Below are positions 18,180-29,514 of a DNA stretch of 64,000 nt, piece after piece. The stretch covers positions 6,963 to 70,962 of the forward strand of contig CAJNBV010000009.1 of the NCBI GenBank assembly GCA_905221095.1. The letters run 5' to 3'. Each line of letters starts with the position of its first letter. Within the stretch, counting starts at the first letter, position 1. This DNA is from a bacterium. GTDB taxonomy: Bacteria; Bacillota; Bacilli; Lactobacillales; Streptococcaceae. The notes under the pieces were generated by a model. That model did not search any database. It saw only the letters and a program-made list of their open reading frames with translations, and was not told the DNA's origin. Made by a program: the position numbers and the translations under genes.

Positions 18180-20721
18180 ATGTCTTAGATGACTTTCGTT
18201 TGTGATTATAGATTGCAAATAGTAAAAGAGAAGTAAAGGAACAGATTGCTCCAATAACAAAACCATTGGGAATAAAGGAAAGTGTAATCGTTCCTTTTCC
18301 CTCAGGAACGTCAACTTTCATAAAACCAGTTTGAGCTTGTTTAATTTCTATTTTCTTACCATCTTGGTAGGCAGACCAGCCTTTGTCATAAGGAATGGTG
18401 AAGAAAATGGACGTATCTTGTTTAACATCATATGTAGCAAAGACCTTGTTTTTAGAAGTTGATATTGTGACAGGTTGTTCTTTAATTTTTTGAATTGCCT
18501 TGGTGAAAGTTTTGGTATCTAAACGATAGAAGGTAGGAGATTCAAATGATACTTGTGAATTTCCAGGGAAACTAACATTAATATTGAAAGTTTTTTTCTC
18601 TTTTGTATAGCCTAGATTAAAGAAGGAGAAGACATTATCAGTTGTAAAAATTTTCTTTTCTCCATTTACAAGGATGTCAACCTTCTTTTGTTTATCATTA
18701 GAAAAGTGAAGGTTTGTGAAAGAAAGATAGACTTGACTGTTTTCTGGCACTTCAATTTGATATTGGATTGCTGCATCCTCATTTGAAGAACTTGTAACAC
18801 TAATCAAATCATCAGTATTCTCTGTTTTTTCATAAGGTATTGGAGAAAAATAATCAAAATTGACGTCAGCAAGTTGATTTAAAAACGAGGCTTGATTGTC
18901 CAAAGTGTGTTCATTGAACTTGACATCATTGTAAACAGATTGACTAGCAAAGGAAATCGGAAGAGAGTATTGATTTTCATATAGGGTAAGATTATCTTTT
19001 TGATAGATATCTTTAAAACCATACTTGTCAACAGGACTGTCTGAGATATTGTACTGGATCCCAAATAAACTATCAGCCAAAATACTATTATTTGCATAAC
19101 GGAGATTGAGATTGGTTCCAGAGGATTTAAAACCAAGTTTATCTAAAGTAGAGCTTGCTGAACGATTTCGAACAGATGAAAATTGAGAGATTCCATTGTA
19201 GTTGAATTTCATACTGTCATTCCCTGTCTGAGTTTGTAGTTTCTCAGTACGAGTAAATGAATTTCCAATATATGTTGAGAAAGATTCCATAGTTGGGATA
19301 TCTCTACTATATGCACTTCGAGAAGCAAATCCCCATTCCTTTGCAATTCCGTCCATTTGAGATGAAGCATTTAAACTTATTTCAACCATTATAAATAAAG
19401 AGATTAGAATGGCAAATAGATTTACAGAGATAAACTTTTTGATAAATGCAAGGAGTAAAAGCGAATAGACAACCAAAAATTCAAGAGTAAGCAGAATATT
19501 CAAATCTGTTAAAAAAGAATAATGCGATTTTAGATAGATGGTAGCTAAAAATCCTGTTACTATAAGAAAAAGCGAAACTAAAAAATTCCAGATTTTAATT
19601 TCTTTCAGACGATTTAAGACTTCCGCTGCTGTATAAATTAACAAGGTAGAGAAAATCCAAGCATAGCGATGTAAAAACATGTTTGGAGTATGCATGCCTT
19701 GCCAAAATAAATCAAGCGCTTCAATATAAAAGCTTGCAATTAGAAATGTAAAGAAGACTGCATAGATAAGTTTCACGTGAAACTTAATAGATTTCAGCGT
19801 AAAAAATAAAATAGTTAAAATAAAGGGAAGCAGTCCAACAAAAATCATTGGGATAGCTCCATACTTTGTTGTGTCAAAGGAACCAATGAATTGCTTAGCA
19901 AAGAGATCAAGATACCAGCTACTTTCAGTTTGAAACTTTGTAACTTCAGTTAATTTTTCCCCATGTATCTGTAAATCAAATAGAGTGGGAAGAGTCATAA
20001 TCAAACTAGCCATACCAGCTAAAACGGAGGTGATTATGAAATCAAGAAAAGATGATTTTCGAGTTTTAAAGTCCCAAGCAATTTGACAGATATACCAGAA
20101 AACAAGAAACAATGCTGTCATATAGCCAAAATAATAGTTTTGGATAAATAAGATTGACAAACTTGTAAAGTATAGTAGGAGTTTCTTTTCAGTTATAAGT
20201 AGATGTAAACCTGTTATAATTAAAGGGATTAAGATAAAAACGTCTAGCCAGGTTTTTATCTCTAGTTGACTAACGGTAAAGCTCATCAGAGCATAGGAAG
20301 TGGATAAGGCTAGTTTTAAAGATTTCGGAATATCTTTAAATAATTTATTTAAACTAAAGAAGGTTGACAGACCAATCAATCCAAATTTTAAGAGAGTTGT
20401 CAGATAGACAGCATCTGGCATATTTGTTAGATCAAAAAAGTAAACTAGAGGTGAAAGGAAACTTCCCAAGTAATAACTAGATAGGGCATAGAAATTTAAT
20501 CCGAGGCCACTTGTAAAAGTGTAAAACAGACTACCATTTCCATGTATGATATTTCGTAAAGTTACATCAAAAATAACGTATTGATGAAAGCCATCTCCTA
20601 ATAGAGGAGAGATGTTACTATTCCAGTAGATACCTTGAGATAGGTATACTCCTGCCATAATCAATACAGGAATGATGAAAGAAACAAAATAGGTCCAATA
20701 TGTTTTAAAAAATGATTTCAT
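18178..20721 (-). CDS. YfhO family integral membrane protein (GT-C-like fold)
   Basis: 847 residues. A dozen or so transmembrane helices occupy about residues 8-450 and a last helix lies near 820-840 before a KRKSSK tail; between them is a large extracellular domain (about 460-810). Early acidic pair near FDVTLRN and the multi-pass N-terminus resemble GT-C glycosyltransferases. Bacillus YfhO acts in glycosylation of lipoteichoic acid with CsbB, but that role here is inferred. The coding sequence contains a perfect parS site at 19769-19784. It is preceded by the ABC-F gene with a terminator in between. Confidence 0.88.
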   Translation of the reverse strand: MKSFFKTYWTYFVSFIIPVLIMAGVYLSQGIYWNSNISPLLGDGFHQYVIFDVTLRNIIHGNGSLFYTFTSGLGLNFYALSSYYLGSFLSPLVYFFDLTNMPDAVYLTTLLKFGLIGLSTFFSLNKLFKDIPKSLKLALSTSYALMSFTVSQLEIKTWLDVFILIPLIITGLHLLITEKKLLLYFTSLSILFIQNYYFGYMTALFLVFWYICQIAWDFKTRKSSFLDFIITSVLAGMASLIMTLPTLFDLQIHGEKLTEVTKFQTESSWYLDLFAKQFIGSFDTTKYGAIPMIFVGLLPFILTILFFTLKSIKFHVKLIYAVFFTFLIASFYIEALDLFWQGMHTPNMFLHRYAWIFSTLLIYTAAEVLNRLKEIKIWNFLVSLFLIVTGFLATIYLKSHYSFLTDLNILLTLEFLVVYSLLLLAFIKKFISVNLFAILISLFIMVEISLNASSQMDGIAKEWGFASRSAYSRDIPTMESFSTYIGNSFTRTEKLQTQTGNDSMKFNYNGISQFSSVRNRSASSTLDKLGFKSSGTNLNLRYANNSILADSLFGIQYNISDSPVDKYGFKDIYQKDNLTLYENQYSLPISFASQSVYNDVKFNEHTLDNQASFLNQLADVNFDYFSPIPYEKTENTDDLISVTSSSNEDAAIQYQIEVPENSQVYLSFTNLHFSNDKQKKVDILVNGEKKIFTTDNVFSFFNLGYTKEKKTFNINVSFPGNSQVSFESPTFYRLDTKTFTKAIQKIKEQPVTISTSKNKVFATYDVKQDTSIFFTIPYDKGWSAYQDGKKIEIKQAQTGFMKVDVPEGKGTITLSFIPNGFVIGAICSFTSLLLFAIYNHKRKSSKT
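19769..19784. other. parS site inside the yfhO-like gene
   Basis: AGTTTCACGTGAAACT is a perfect 16-bp palindrome with the exact parS core GTTTCACGTGAAAC. It is in coding sequence about 10 kb from oriC. ParB, encoded at 9436-10194, is expected to load here. Confidence 0.92.
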
Positions 20722-20741
20722 GTTACCTCGTAGAATGATAG

Positions 20742-20768
20742 AAAACTCAGCTGGTTAACCCAACTGAG
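20742..20768 (-). terminator. Terminator after the ABC-F gene
   Basis: On the minus strand AACTCAGTTGGG and CCAGCTGAGTT pair around TTAA (one mismatch), followed by TTCTATC with a short T run. It lies between the ABC-F stop (20783) and the YfhO-like start (20721). Confidence 0.7.
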
Positions 20769-20782
20769 TTTTGAAGTTTTAT

Positions 20783-22405
20783 TTAGTCTTTCCAAAGTTC
20801 TTTAACTTTTGCTTGTACTTCTGCATTTTCTAGGAATTCATCATAGGTTTCATCGATACGATCGATGACGCCATTTTTAGACAAGACAATGATATGGTTA
20901 GCCAAAGTTTGAATAAACTCGTGGTCATGACTGGCAAAGATGATTGATTCTTTAAAGTTTTTCAATCCATCATTCAAGCTTGAGATAGATTCCAAGTCCA
21001 AGTGATTGGTTGGATCATCGAGGACAAGCACATTTGATTTCAAGAGCATGAGTTTTGAAAGCATGACACGGACTTTTTCTCCCCCTGACAAGACGTTTAC
21101 AGGTTTGTTAACTTCATCTCCAGAGAAGAGCATACGGCCGAGGAAACCGCGTAGGAAAGTATTGTCATCTTCTTCTTTACTTGCAAATTGACGCAACCAG
21201 TCAAGAATTGATTCTCCCCCTGCGAAATCAGCTGAGTTATCTTTTGGCAGGTAAGATTGACTAGTTGTAACTCCCCACTTGACAGTTCCTTCATAGTCAA
21301 TATCTCCCATGATTGCACGAATTAATGCAGTCGTTTGGATATCATTTTGTCCAATAAGAGCTGTCTTATCACCTGGACGCAAGATAAAGCTGATATTATC
21401 TAAGATAGTTTCACCATCAATCTTTACAGTTAGATTTTCTACTATCAAGAGATCATTACCGATCTCACGTTCTGCTTTAAAGTTGATAAATGGATATTTA
21501 CGACTAGATGGCACAATCTCTTCTAATTCAATCTTATCAAGCATTTTCTTACGTGATGTTGCTTGTCTTGATTTAGAAGCATTGGCAGAGAAACGAGCAA
21601 CGAATTCTTGCAATTGCTTAATTTTTTCTTCTGCTTTGGCATTACGGTCGGCTAGCAATTTAGCAGCAAGCTCAGAAGATTCTTTCCAGAAGTCATAGTT
21701 TCCGACATAGAGTTTGATTTTTCCAAAATCAAGGTCGGCCATGTGGGTACATACTTTATTCAAGAAGTGGCGGTCATGAGATACTACGATAACTGTATTA
21801 TCAAAGTCAATCAAGAAGTCTTCTAGCCAAGTAATAGATTGGATATCCAAACCGTTAGTAGGCTCGTCCAAAAGAAGAACATCTGGTTTACCAAAAAGTG
21901 CTTTGGCGAGGAGAACCTTCACTTTCTCACCATTGGCCAATTCGCTCATATTTTGGTAGTGCAATTCTTCTGGAATGTTTAGGTTTTGAAGTAGTTGAGA
22001 GGCTTCACTTTCTGCTTCCCAGCCTCCAAGCTCGGCAAACTCTCCTTCAAGTTCGGCAGCACGCACGCCATCCTCATCTGAGAAATCTTCCTTCATGTAG
22101 ATAGCATCTTTTTCCTTCATGATGCTATAAAGTTTTTCATTTCCCATGATAACGACATCAATGGCACGTTCATCTTCATAGTCAAAGTGATTTTGACGGA
22201 GAACAGAGAGACGCTCATCTGGACCAAGAGAGATGTGACCAGTAGTAGGTTCGATATCTCCAGCTAAAATTTTTAAAAAGGTTGATTTTCCGGCACCATT
22301 AGCACCGATTAATCCATAGGTATTTCCTTCTGTAAATTTGATATTGACATCATCAAAAAGTTTGCGATCACTAAAACGTAGTGAAACATCAGATACTGTA
22401 AGCAA
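20783..22405 (-). CDS. ABC-F family ATPase (YbiT/YkpA type)
   Basis: 540 residues with two ATP-binding cassettes and no membrane segment. The first cassette has Walker A GANGAGKST (residues 34-42), a relaxed signature LANGEKVKV and Walker B LLLDEPTN. The second has signature LSGGEKVRVM and VLVLDDPTN, but its Walker A reads GQNDIQTT without the usual GKS/T lysine. A P-site tRNA interaction linker of charged residues (about 240-300) joins them. ABC-F proteins bind ribosomes and help stalled translation; resistance subfamilies look different. It is divergent from trpS, sharing a gap with an inverted repeat. Confidence 0.93.
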   Translation of the reverse strand: MLTVSDVSLRFSDRKLFDDVNIKFTEGNTYGLIGANGAGKSTFLKILAGDIEPTTGHISLGPDERLSVLRQNHFDYEDERAIDVVIMGNEKLYSIMKEKDAIYMKEDFSDEDGVRAAELEGEFAELGGWEAESEASQLLQNLNIPEELHYQNMSELANGEKVKVLLAKALFGKPDVLLLDEPTNGLDIQSITWLEDFLIDFDNTVIVVSHDRHFLNKVCTHMADLDFGKIKLYVGNYDFWKESSELAAKLLADRNAKAEEKIKQLQEFVARFSANASKSRQATSRKKMLDKIELEEIVPSSRKYPFINFKAEREIGNDLLIVENLTVKIDGETILDNISFILRPGDKTALIGQNDIQTTALIRAIMGDIDYEGTVKWGVTTSQSYLPKDNSADFAGGESILDWLRQFASKEEDDNTFLRGFLGRMLFSGDEVNKPVNVLSGGEKVRVMLSKLMLLKSNVLVLDDPTNHLDLESISSLNDGLKNFKESIIFASHDHEFIQTLANHIIVLSKNGVIDRIDETYDEFLENAEVQAKVKELWKD

Positions 22406-22478
22406 TGTTTTTCTCCTATATGTGTAATATATTTATTCTACTAGAAAATACGGAAATATTCAAATTTTTATCTGTCAA

Positions 22479-22517
22479 TTTTGTGTAAATTACATTTACA
22501 GTACACTTTACACAAAA
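22479..22517. promoter_or_regulatory. Nested inverted repeats between the ABC-F gene and trpS
   Basis: TTTTGTGTAAA (22479-22489) and TTTACACAAAA (22507-22517) are perfect 11-bp inverted copies 17 bp apart. A second inverted pair, TGTAAA-N5-TTTACA (22484-22500), is nested in the first. It has no T run after it, so an operator is more likely than a terminator. The regulator is not known to me. Confidence 0.6.
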
Positions 22518-22573
22518 CCGTGAATAGCAAGGTTGATTTATTTTGATAAATTGCGGTTATTTCATTAAAAAAA

Positions 22574-22582
22574 TGCTATAAT
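22574..22582 (+). promoter_or_regulatory. Extended -10 promoter of trpS
   Basis: TG-C-TATAAT (TATAAT at 22577-22582) lies 28 bp before the trpS start, with a poor -35. The RBS GAAGGAG (22597-22603) follows. No T-box leader is visible in the short untranslated region, which is about 20 bases. Confidence 0.75.
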
Positions 22583-22610
22583 TGAAGGGACTATATCGAA
22601 GGAGAATAAA

Positions 22611-23636
22611 ATGACTAAACCCATTATTTTAACAGGAGACCGTCCAACAGGAAAATTGCATATTGGACATTATGTTGGAAGTCTCAAAAATAGAGTTTTA
22701 TTACAGGAAGAGGATAAGTATGATATGTTTGTGTTCTTGGCTGACCAACAAGCCTTGACAGATCACGCCAAAGATCCTCAAACCATTGTAGAGTCTATTG
22801 GAAATGTGGCTTTGGATTACCTTGCAGTTGGATTGGACCCAAGTAAATCGACTATCTTTATTCAAAGCCAGATTCCAGAGCTGGCTGAACTATCTATGTA
22901 CTATATGAATCTGGTTTCATTAGCACGTTTGGAACGAAATCCCACAGTAAAAACAGAGATTGCTCAAAAAGGCTTTGGAGAAAGCATTCCGACAGGATTC
23001 TTGGTCTATCCAATCGCTCAAGCAGCTGACATCACTGCTTTCAAGGCTAATTATGTTCCTGTTGGGACAGATCAGAAACCAATGATTGAGCAAACCCGTG
23101 AGATTGTTCGTTCTTTTAACAATGCATATAACTGTGATGTCTTGGTAGAACCGGAAGGTATTTATCCAGAAAATGAGAGAGCAGGGCGTTTGCCTGGTTT
23201 AGATGGAAATGCTAAAATGTCTAAATCCCTCAATAACGGTATTTATTTAGCTGATGATGCGGATACTTTGCGTAAAAAAGTAATGAGTATGTATACAGAT
23301 CCAGATCATATTCGAGTGGAAGATCCAGGTAAGATTGAAGGAAATATGGTTTTCCATTATCTAGATGTTTTTGGTCGTCCAGAAGATGCTCAAGAAATTG
23401 CTGAAATGAAAGAACATTATCAACGAGGTGGTCTTGGTGATGTGAAGACCAAGCGTTATCTACTTGAAATATTAGAACGTGAACTGGGTCCTATTCGTGA
23501 GCGCCGTATCGAATTTGCTAAGGATATGGGAGAAGTGTATAATATGCTTCAAAAAGGTAGTGAAAGAGCGCGTGAAGTTGCAGGTCAAACCCTATCTGAG
23601 GTTAAAGGAGCAATGGGACTTCATTACTTTAACTAA
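22611..23636 (+). CDS. trpS: Tryptophanyl-tRNA synthetase
   Basis: 341 residues, class I synthetase. The HIGH motif is [11 protein letters not shown] near residue 18 and the KMSKS motif is [10 protein letters not shown] near residue 203. It charges tRNA-Trp. The binding site GAAGGAG precedes ATG at 22611. It is followed by a clear hairpin terminator and then guaB with its own promoter, so it is monocistronic. The leader is too short for the T-box that controls many synthetase genes in Firmicutes. Confidence 0.98.
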   Translation: MTKPIILTGDRPTGKLHIGHYVGSLKNRVLLQEEDKYDMFVFLADQQALTDHAKDPQTIVESIGNVALDYLAVGLDPSKSTIFIQSQIPELAELSMYYMNLVSLARLERNPTVKTEIAQKGFGESIPTGFLVYPIAQAADITAFKANYVPVGTDQKPMIEQTREIVRSFNNAYNCDVLVEPEGIYPENERAGRLPGLDGNAKMSKSLNNGIYLADDADTLRKKVMSMYTDPDHIRVEDPGKIEGNMVFHYLDVFGRPEDAQEIAEMKEHYQRGGLGDVKTKRYLLEILERELGPIRERRIEFAKDMGEVYNMLQKGSERAREVAGQTLSEVKGAMGLHYFN

Positions 23637-23650
23637 GTTTATTTTACAAG

Positions 23651-23688
23651 AAACTATCATTTCTATTTCGAAGAAAAGATAGTTTTTT
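23651..23688 (+). terminator. Terminator of trpS
   Basis: AAACTATC and GATAGTTT flank an inner TTTCT/AGAAA pairing; a TTTTTT run follows. It lies 15 bp after the trpS stop. Confidence 0.85.
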
Positions 23689-23705
23689 ATTTACCCCTGT
23701 AACAT

Positions 23706-25266
<1,561 letters not shown>

Positions 25267-25274
25267 AAGAAATA

Positions 25275-25306
25275 AAAAGAACTCCCGTGAAAACAGGAGT
25301 TCTTTT
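25275..25306. terminator. Bidirectional terminator between guaB and recF
   Basis: AAAAAGAACTCC and GGAGTTCTTTT form an 11-bp stem with an A run on one side and T run on the other, so it can end both convergent transcripts. Confidence 0.9.
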
Positions 25307-25321
25307 ACAATATTGTCAATT

Positions 25322-26413
25322 TTAGTTTACAGCAACTTTACCATCCTGAATAGTGAAGATACTTAGATTTTCTGGTAGATTTTGCAGATGGTCTAAGCTT
25401 GTTGTTGTGATAAAGGTTTGGATTGACTGAGAAATCGTTTCTAATAATTTTAACTGTCTAGTGTTGTCAAGCTCGCTCATAACATCGTCAAGCAATAATA
25501 TCGGGGATTCTGTAGTAATACTTTCCATTAGATCGATTTCTGCTAATTTTATAGACAGGACGAGACTACGATGTTGGCCTTGACTTCCAAAACTAGCATC
25601 CATTCCATTTATATAAAAAGAAATATCATCTCGATGAGGACCGACACCAGTGTTCTTTTTAAATAAATCTCTGGATCTACTTTTTTCTAAAGCAAATTTG
25701 AAAGATTCGGATAAGTTTTGTTTATCAGTTATCTTGACAGAAGATTGATAGGATATTGACAACTCTTCAATCTGATTAGAGAGCTCAAAATGTTTCTTAC
25801 GCCCAAATGATTCTAGTTTTTTTATGAAATCTAAGCGGTGATTCATTACACGACATCCATAATCAACTAGCTGATCATCCAATACTGAAAGGAAGGTTTC
25901 ATCTATTTTTTGAGCTGATTTTAGGTAAGTGTTTCTTTGTTTTAGGATGTGATTATAATTGGTTAAGTCAGATAAATAGATTGGCTTGATTTGTCCAAGT
26001 TCCATATCAATGAATTTCCGTCGAACCGAAGGTGCTCCTTTAATTAGTTGTAAATCTTCAGGAGCAAATAAAACAACATTCATGTGTCCTACATAATCTG
26101 AAAGGCGCGCCTGTTTTAAGTGATTAACTTTTGTCACACGGCCTTTTTGTGTTAGTTCGATTTCTAGGGGAATGGATCCAGTTTTTTTCTGAACAAGACC
26201 TGAAAGATGAAGTTGTTCCTCATCAAAATGAATGAGATTTTTATCTGTTCGAGTTCGATGACTACGCGTTAAGGCTAAAAAATAGATAGCCTCTAGCATG
26301 TTTGTTTTTCCTTGTGCATTACGTCCTAAAAAGACATTTAATTTAGGATTAAAGTCTATTTTCGTCTCTTTGTAGTTACGAAAAGTCTTGAGAGATAGGT
26401 TTTGTAGCCACAT
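25322..26413 (-). CDS. recF: DNA replication and repair protein RecF
   Basis: 363 residues, standard length. Walker [15 protein letters not shown] lies near residues 30-43; the ABC-like signature (FGSQGQHRS) and Walker [13 protein letters not shown] are near the C-terminus. RecF loads RecA at single-strand gaps with RecO and RecR. It follows the S4-domain gene yaaA by 2 bp on the minus strand, the pair usually found beside dnaN in other Firmicutes but moved some 18 kb from dnaN here, which is normal for this genus. Confidence 0.97.
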   Translation of the reverse strand: MWLQNLSLKTFRNYKETKIDFNPKLNVFLGRNAQGKTNMLEAIYFLALTRSHRTRTDKNLIHFDEEQLHLSGLVQKKTGSIPLEIELTQKGRVTKVNHLKQARLSDYVGHMNVVLFAPEDLQLIKGAPSVRRKFIDMELGQIKPIYLSDLTNYNHILKQRNTYLKSAQKIDETFLSVLDDQLVDYGCRVMNHRLDFIKKLESFGRKKHFELSNQIEELSISYQSSVKITDKQNLSESFKFALEKSRSRDLFKKNTGVGPHRDDISFYINGMDASFGSQGQHRSLVLSIKLAEIDLMESITTESPILLLDDVMSELDNTRQLKLLETISQSIQTFITTTSLDHLQNLPENLSIFTIQDGKVAVN

Positions 26414-26415
26414 GA

Positions 26416-26784
26416 TTATCTACCAGGGAATCTCGGAGCTTGTTTGCTTTTAGGTGATGAAGCAGGTTTCGATTTGTCTCTTTTAAATCCCTTATTCATC
26501 TCTTTGACGAGTTTAGCGATTCGTTCTTTTTCAACTTTATCAGCTTGGTATTCATCTTGTTCTTCAGAAGTAGGTTGTGTCAACAAGATGTCAATGTCCA
26601 TGTCAGGGATGTCAACTTTATCGCCAATACGAAGTTTTTTACCGCGACGACTTTCTAATTCCCCATTAAAGTAAACAGAATGTTCAGAGAGAAATGATTT
26701 GATAGCTCCTCCGCTATGTGTAATTCCAAGTTCTTTGAGTAGTGCTTGGAGGGTAATAAATTCTTCAAATAATTTGTATTCCAT
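26416..26784 (-). CDS. yaaA: S4-domain protein YaaA
   Basis: 122 residues. The N-terminal 75 residues match the YaaA S4 fold ([20 protein letters not shown], then [19 protein letters not shown]). The C-terminal third is a lysine-rich, disordered tail ([19 protein letters not shown]). In Bacillus YaaA is linked to 50S assembly. It is translated just ahead of recF with a 2-bp gap. The tail is longer than in Bacillus YaaA (about 70 residues), a streptococcal feature as far as I recall. Confidence 0.9.
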   Translation of the reverse strand: MEYKLFEEFITLQALLKELGITHSGGAIKSFLSEHSVYFNGELESRRGKKLRIGDKVDIPDMDIDILLTQPTSEEQDEYQADKVEKERIAKLVKEMNKGFKRDKSKPASSPKSKQAPRFPGR

Positions 26785-26942
26785 AATTCACCTCAATCTT
26801 TGGTATTATACCATATTTTCCTAAAAATAGTGATAGAAACAGGAAGAAATGTAAGCGATTTTTATTTCAAAAGTGTTACAGGGAACAAGAAAATTTCAGG
26901 TTTTCGTGATATAATAGAAGTCTGTATATAAGGAGGTAAATC

Positions 26943-28193
26943 ATGGAGTTAGTGCGTGGAATTTCAACACATTTTATCCAATCAAAGAAGTTTAAAACGA
27001 ACAAAATTACCGTGCGTTTTACAGCTCCATTATCTCTTGATACGATTGCAGGTCGCATGTTGAGTGCGAGTATGCTAGAAACAGCTAACCAGATGTATCC
27101 TACTTCTCAAACTTTGAGAAGACACTTGGCCAGTCTATATGGTACAGATATGTCAACCAATTGTTTCAGAAGAGGGCAAAGTCACATTGTAGAATTGACA
27201 TTTACTTATGTTCGTGATGAGTTTTTAAGTAGGAAAAATGTGCTAACTTCACAGGTTTTGGAACTAGTAAAAGAAACTCTTTTTTCACCCGTTGTAGTTG
27301 ATAATGGGTTTGATTCGGCCTTATTTGAAATTGAGAGAAAGCAATTGCTAGCAAGTTTAGCAGCTGATATGGATGATTCTTTTTATTTTGCACATAAAGA
27401 ATTAGATAAATTATTTTTTCATGATGAACGTCTCCAATTGGAATATAGTGATTTACGAAATCGTATTTTAGCTGAAACTCCACAAAGTTCTTATTCTTGT
27501 TTACAAGAATTTTTGGCTAATGATCGAATAGATTTCTTTTTCCTGGGTGATTTTAATGAGGTTGAAATTCAAAATGTATTAGAATCATTTGGTTTTAAAG
27601 ATCGAGAAGGTAATGTAAAGATTCAGTATTGTCAACCTTATTCCAATATCCTTCAGGAAGGAATGGTTAGGAAAAATGTGGGACAGTCTATTTTAGAGTT
27701 GGGCTATCATTGTTCTGCTGAATATGGTGATGAGCAACATTTATCCATGATTGTAATGAATGGTTTACTGGGTGGATTTGCTCATTCTAAGCTCTTTACA
27801 AATGTCCGTGAAAATGCTGGATTAGCTTATACCATTTCAAGTCAGCTTGATTTATTTAGTGGATTTTTAAGGATGTATGCTGGTATTGATCGAGAAAATC
27901 GGAATCAGGCTCGAAAAATGATGAATAATCAACTGCTTGATTTAAAAAAAGGTTATTTTACAGATCTTGAGTTAGAGCAGACCAAGGAAATGATTCATCG
28001 GTCTTTGTTGCTTTCTCAAGATAATCAAGGTTCATTGATTGAACGTGCTTATCAAAATGCCTTACTTGGAAAATCTTCAGCAGACTTTAAAAGTTGGATT
28101 GAAAAGCTTGAGCAAATTGACAAAGATGCTATTTGTAGAGCAGCTAATAATGTGAAGCTACAAGCAATTTACTTTATGGAAGGAATAGAATGA
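26943..28193 (+). CDS. M16 family peptidase-like protein, YmfF type (probably inactive)
   Basis: 416 residues with the M16/insulinase fold, but no HxxEH zinc motif is visible where the active subunit has it. It is therefore the structural partner of the next gene, as in mitochondrial-processing-peptidase pairs and Bacillus YmfF/YmfH. It overlaps the next gene by 4 bp (ATGA). Preceded by TATAAGGAGG binding site. The substrate in streptococci is not known to me. Two duplicated halves are visible, with conserved GLLGGFAHSKLFTNVRENAGLAY in the second. Confidence 0.9.
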   Translation: MELVRGISTHFIQSKKFKTNKITVRFTAPLSLDTIAGRMLSASMLETANQMYPTSQTLRRHLASLYGTDMSTNCFRRGQSHIVELTFTYVRDEFLSRKNVLTSQVLELVKETLFSPVVVDNGFDSALFEIERKQLLASLAADMDDSFYFAHKELDKLFFHDERLQLEYSDLRNRILAETPQSSYSCLQEFLANDRIDFFFLGDFNEVEIQNVLESFGFKDREGNVKIQYCQPYSNILQEGMVRKNVGQSILELGYHCSAEYGDEQHLSMIVMNGLLGGFAHSKLFTNVRENAGLAYTISSQLDLFSGFLRMYAGIDRENRNQARKMMNNQLLDLKKGYFTDLELEQTKEMIHRSLLLSQDNQGSLIERAYQNALLGKSSADFKSWIEKLEQIDKDAICRAANNVKLQAIYFMEGIE

Positions 28194-29473
28194 CAAAGGT
28201 TGTTTTTGAAGAAAAATACTATCCAGCTGTAAAAGAAATGGTTTATCGAACTCGTTTGACAAACGGATTGACAGTAGCTCTTCTACCTAAAAAGGAATTT
28301 AAAGAGGTTTACGGGAGTGTCACTGTACAGTTTGGCTCGGTAGATACGCTTGTTACAGGAGTTGACAGAGGTGTAAAACAATATCCTGCAGGAATTGCTC
28401 ATTTTCTTGAACATAAATTATTTGAGAGAGAAGATTCTAGCGATTTGATGTCGGCTTTTACGAGTCTAGGTGCAGACAGTAATGCCTTTACAAGCTTTAC
28501 AAAAACAAACTATCTTTTTTCATCGACGGATTATCTCTTAGAGAATTTAGATTTACTTGATGAATTGGTAACATCAGCGCATTTTACTGAAGATTCCATT
28601 TTAAGAGAGCAGGATATTATCCAGCAGGAACGAGAAATGTACCAAGATGATCCAGATTCGTGTTTATTCTTTTCAACCTTAGCGAATTTGTATCCTGGTA
28701 CACCTTTAGCAACGGATATAGTTGGAAGTGAGGAGTCCATTTCCCAAATCAATCTAACTAATTTGCAAGAAAATTTTACAAGATTTTACAAACCTGTAAA
28801 TATGTCTCTGTTTTTAGTTGGTAATTTTGATGTGGAGCGAGTACAGGACTATTTTGAAAGCAAAGAACTGAAAGATTCAGATCTTCAGGAAGTAGCAAGA
28901 GAAAAATTGCTTTTACAAGATGTAAAGCCAACAGATAGTATGAGAATGGAAGTATCTTCTCCCAAACTAGCGATTGGAGTTAGAGGTAATCGAGAAGTTG
29001 CTGAGGGGGATTGCTATCGACATCATATTTTATTAAAATTATTGTTTGCAATGATGTTTGGTTGGACTTCAGATCGTTTTCAAAAATTATATGAATCAGG
29101 TAAAATAGATGCTTCCTTATCTCTTGAAATTGAAGTAACAAGTCGTTTTCATTTTGTTATGTTGACAATGGATACGAAAGAGCCAGTTGCTTTATCTCAT
29201 CAGTTTAGGAAGGTCATTCGTAATTTTACAAAGGATTTGGATATTACAGAGGATCATTTAGATATTATCAAAAGAGAGATGTTTGGGGAATTTTTCAGTA
29301 GCATGAACTCTCTTGAATTTATTGCAACACAATATGATGCTTTTGAAAATGGTGAGACAATTTTTGATTTGCCAAAGATTTTACAGGAAATTACTTTAGA
29401 GGATGTCTTTGAAGCAGGACATCACTTAATAGATGAAGGGGATATAGTTGATTTTACAATATTCCCATCGTAG
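28190..29473 (+). CDS. M16 family metallopeptidase, YmfH type
   Basis: 427 residues. The inverted zinc motif HxxEH is present as AHFLEHKLFE near residue 68-73, with the distal glutamate in the following helix region (QQEREMYQDDPD). This is the catalytic partner of the preceding YmfF-like protein. It is followed by rodZ and pgsA, a conserved envelope-linked neighbourhood in Firmicutes. Bacillus relatives act on small peptides, but a substrate here is unproven. Confidence 0.93.
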   Translation: MTKVVFEEKYYPAVKEMVYRTRLTNGLTVALLPKKEFKEVYGSVTVQFGSVDTLVTGVDRGVKQYPAGIAHFLEHKLFEREDSSDLMSAFTSLGADSNAFTSFTKTNYLFSSTDYLLENLDLLDELVTSAHFTEDSILREQDIIQQEREMYQDDPDSCLFFSTLANLYPGTPLATDIVGSEESISQINLTNLQENFTRFYKPVNMSLFLVGNFDVERVQDYFESKELKDSDLQEVAREKLLLQDVKPTDSMRMEVSSPKLAIGVRGNREVAEGDCYRHHILLKLLFAMMFGWTSDRFQKLYESGKIDASLSLEIEVTSRFHFVMLTMDTKEPVALSHQFRKVIRNFTKDLDITEDHLDIIKREMFGEFFSSMNSLEFIATQYDAFENGETIFDLPKILQEITLEDVFEAGHHLIDEGDIVDFTIFPS

Positions 29474-29514
29474 TAACCTATCATAATAGACACTAGAAAG
29501 AAGGGATGACAAGT

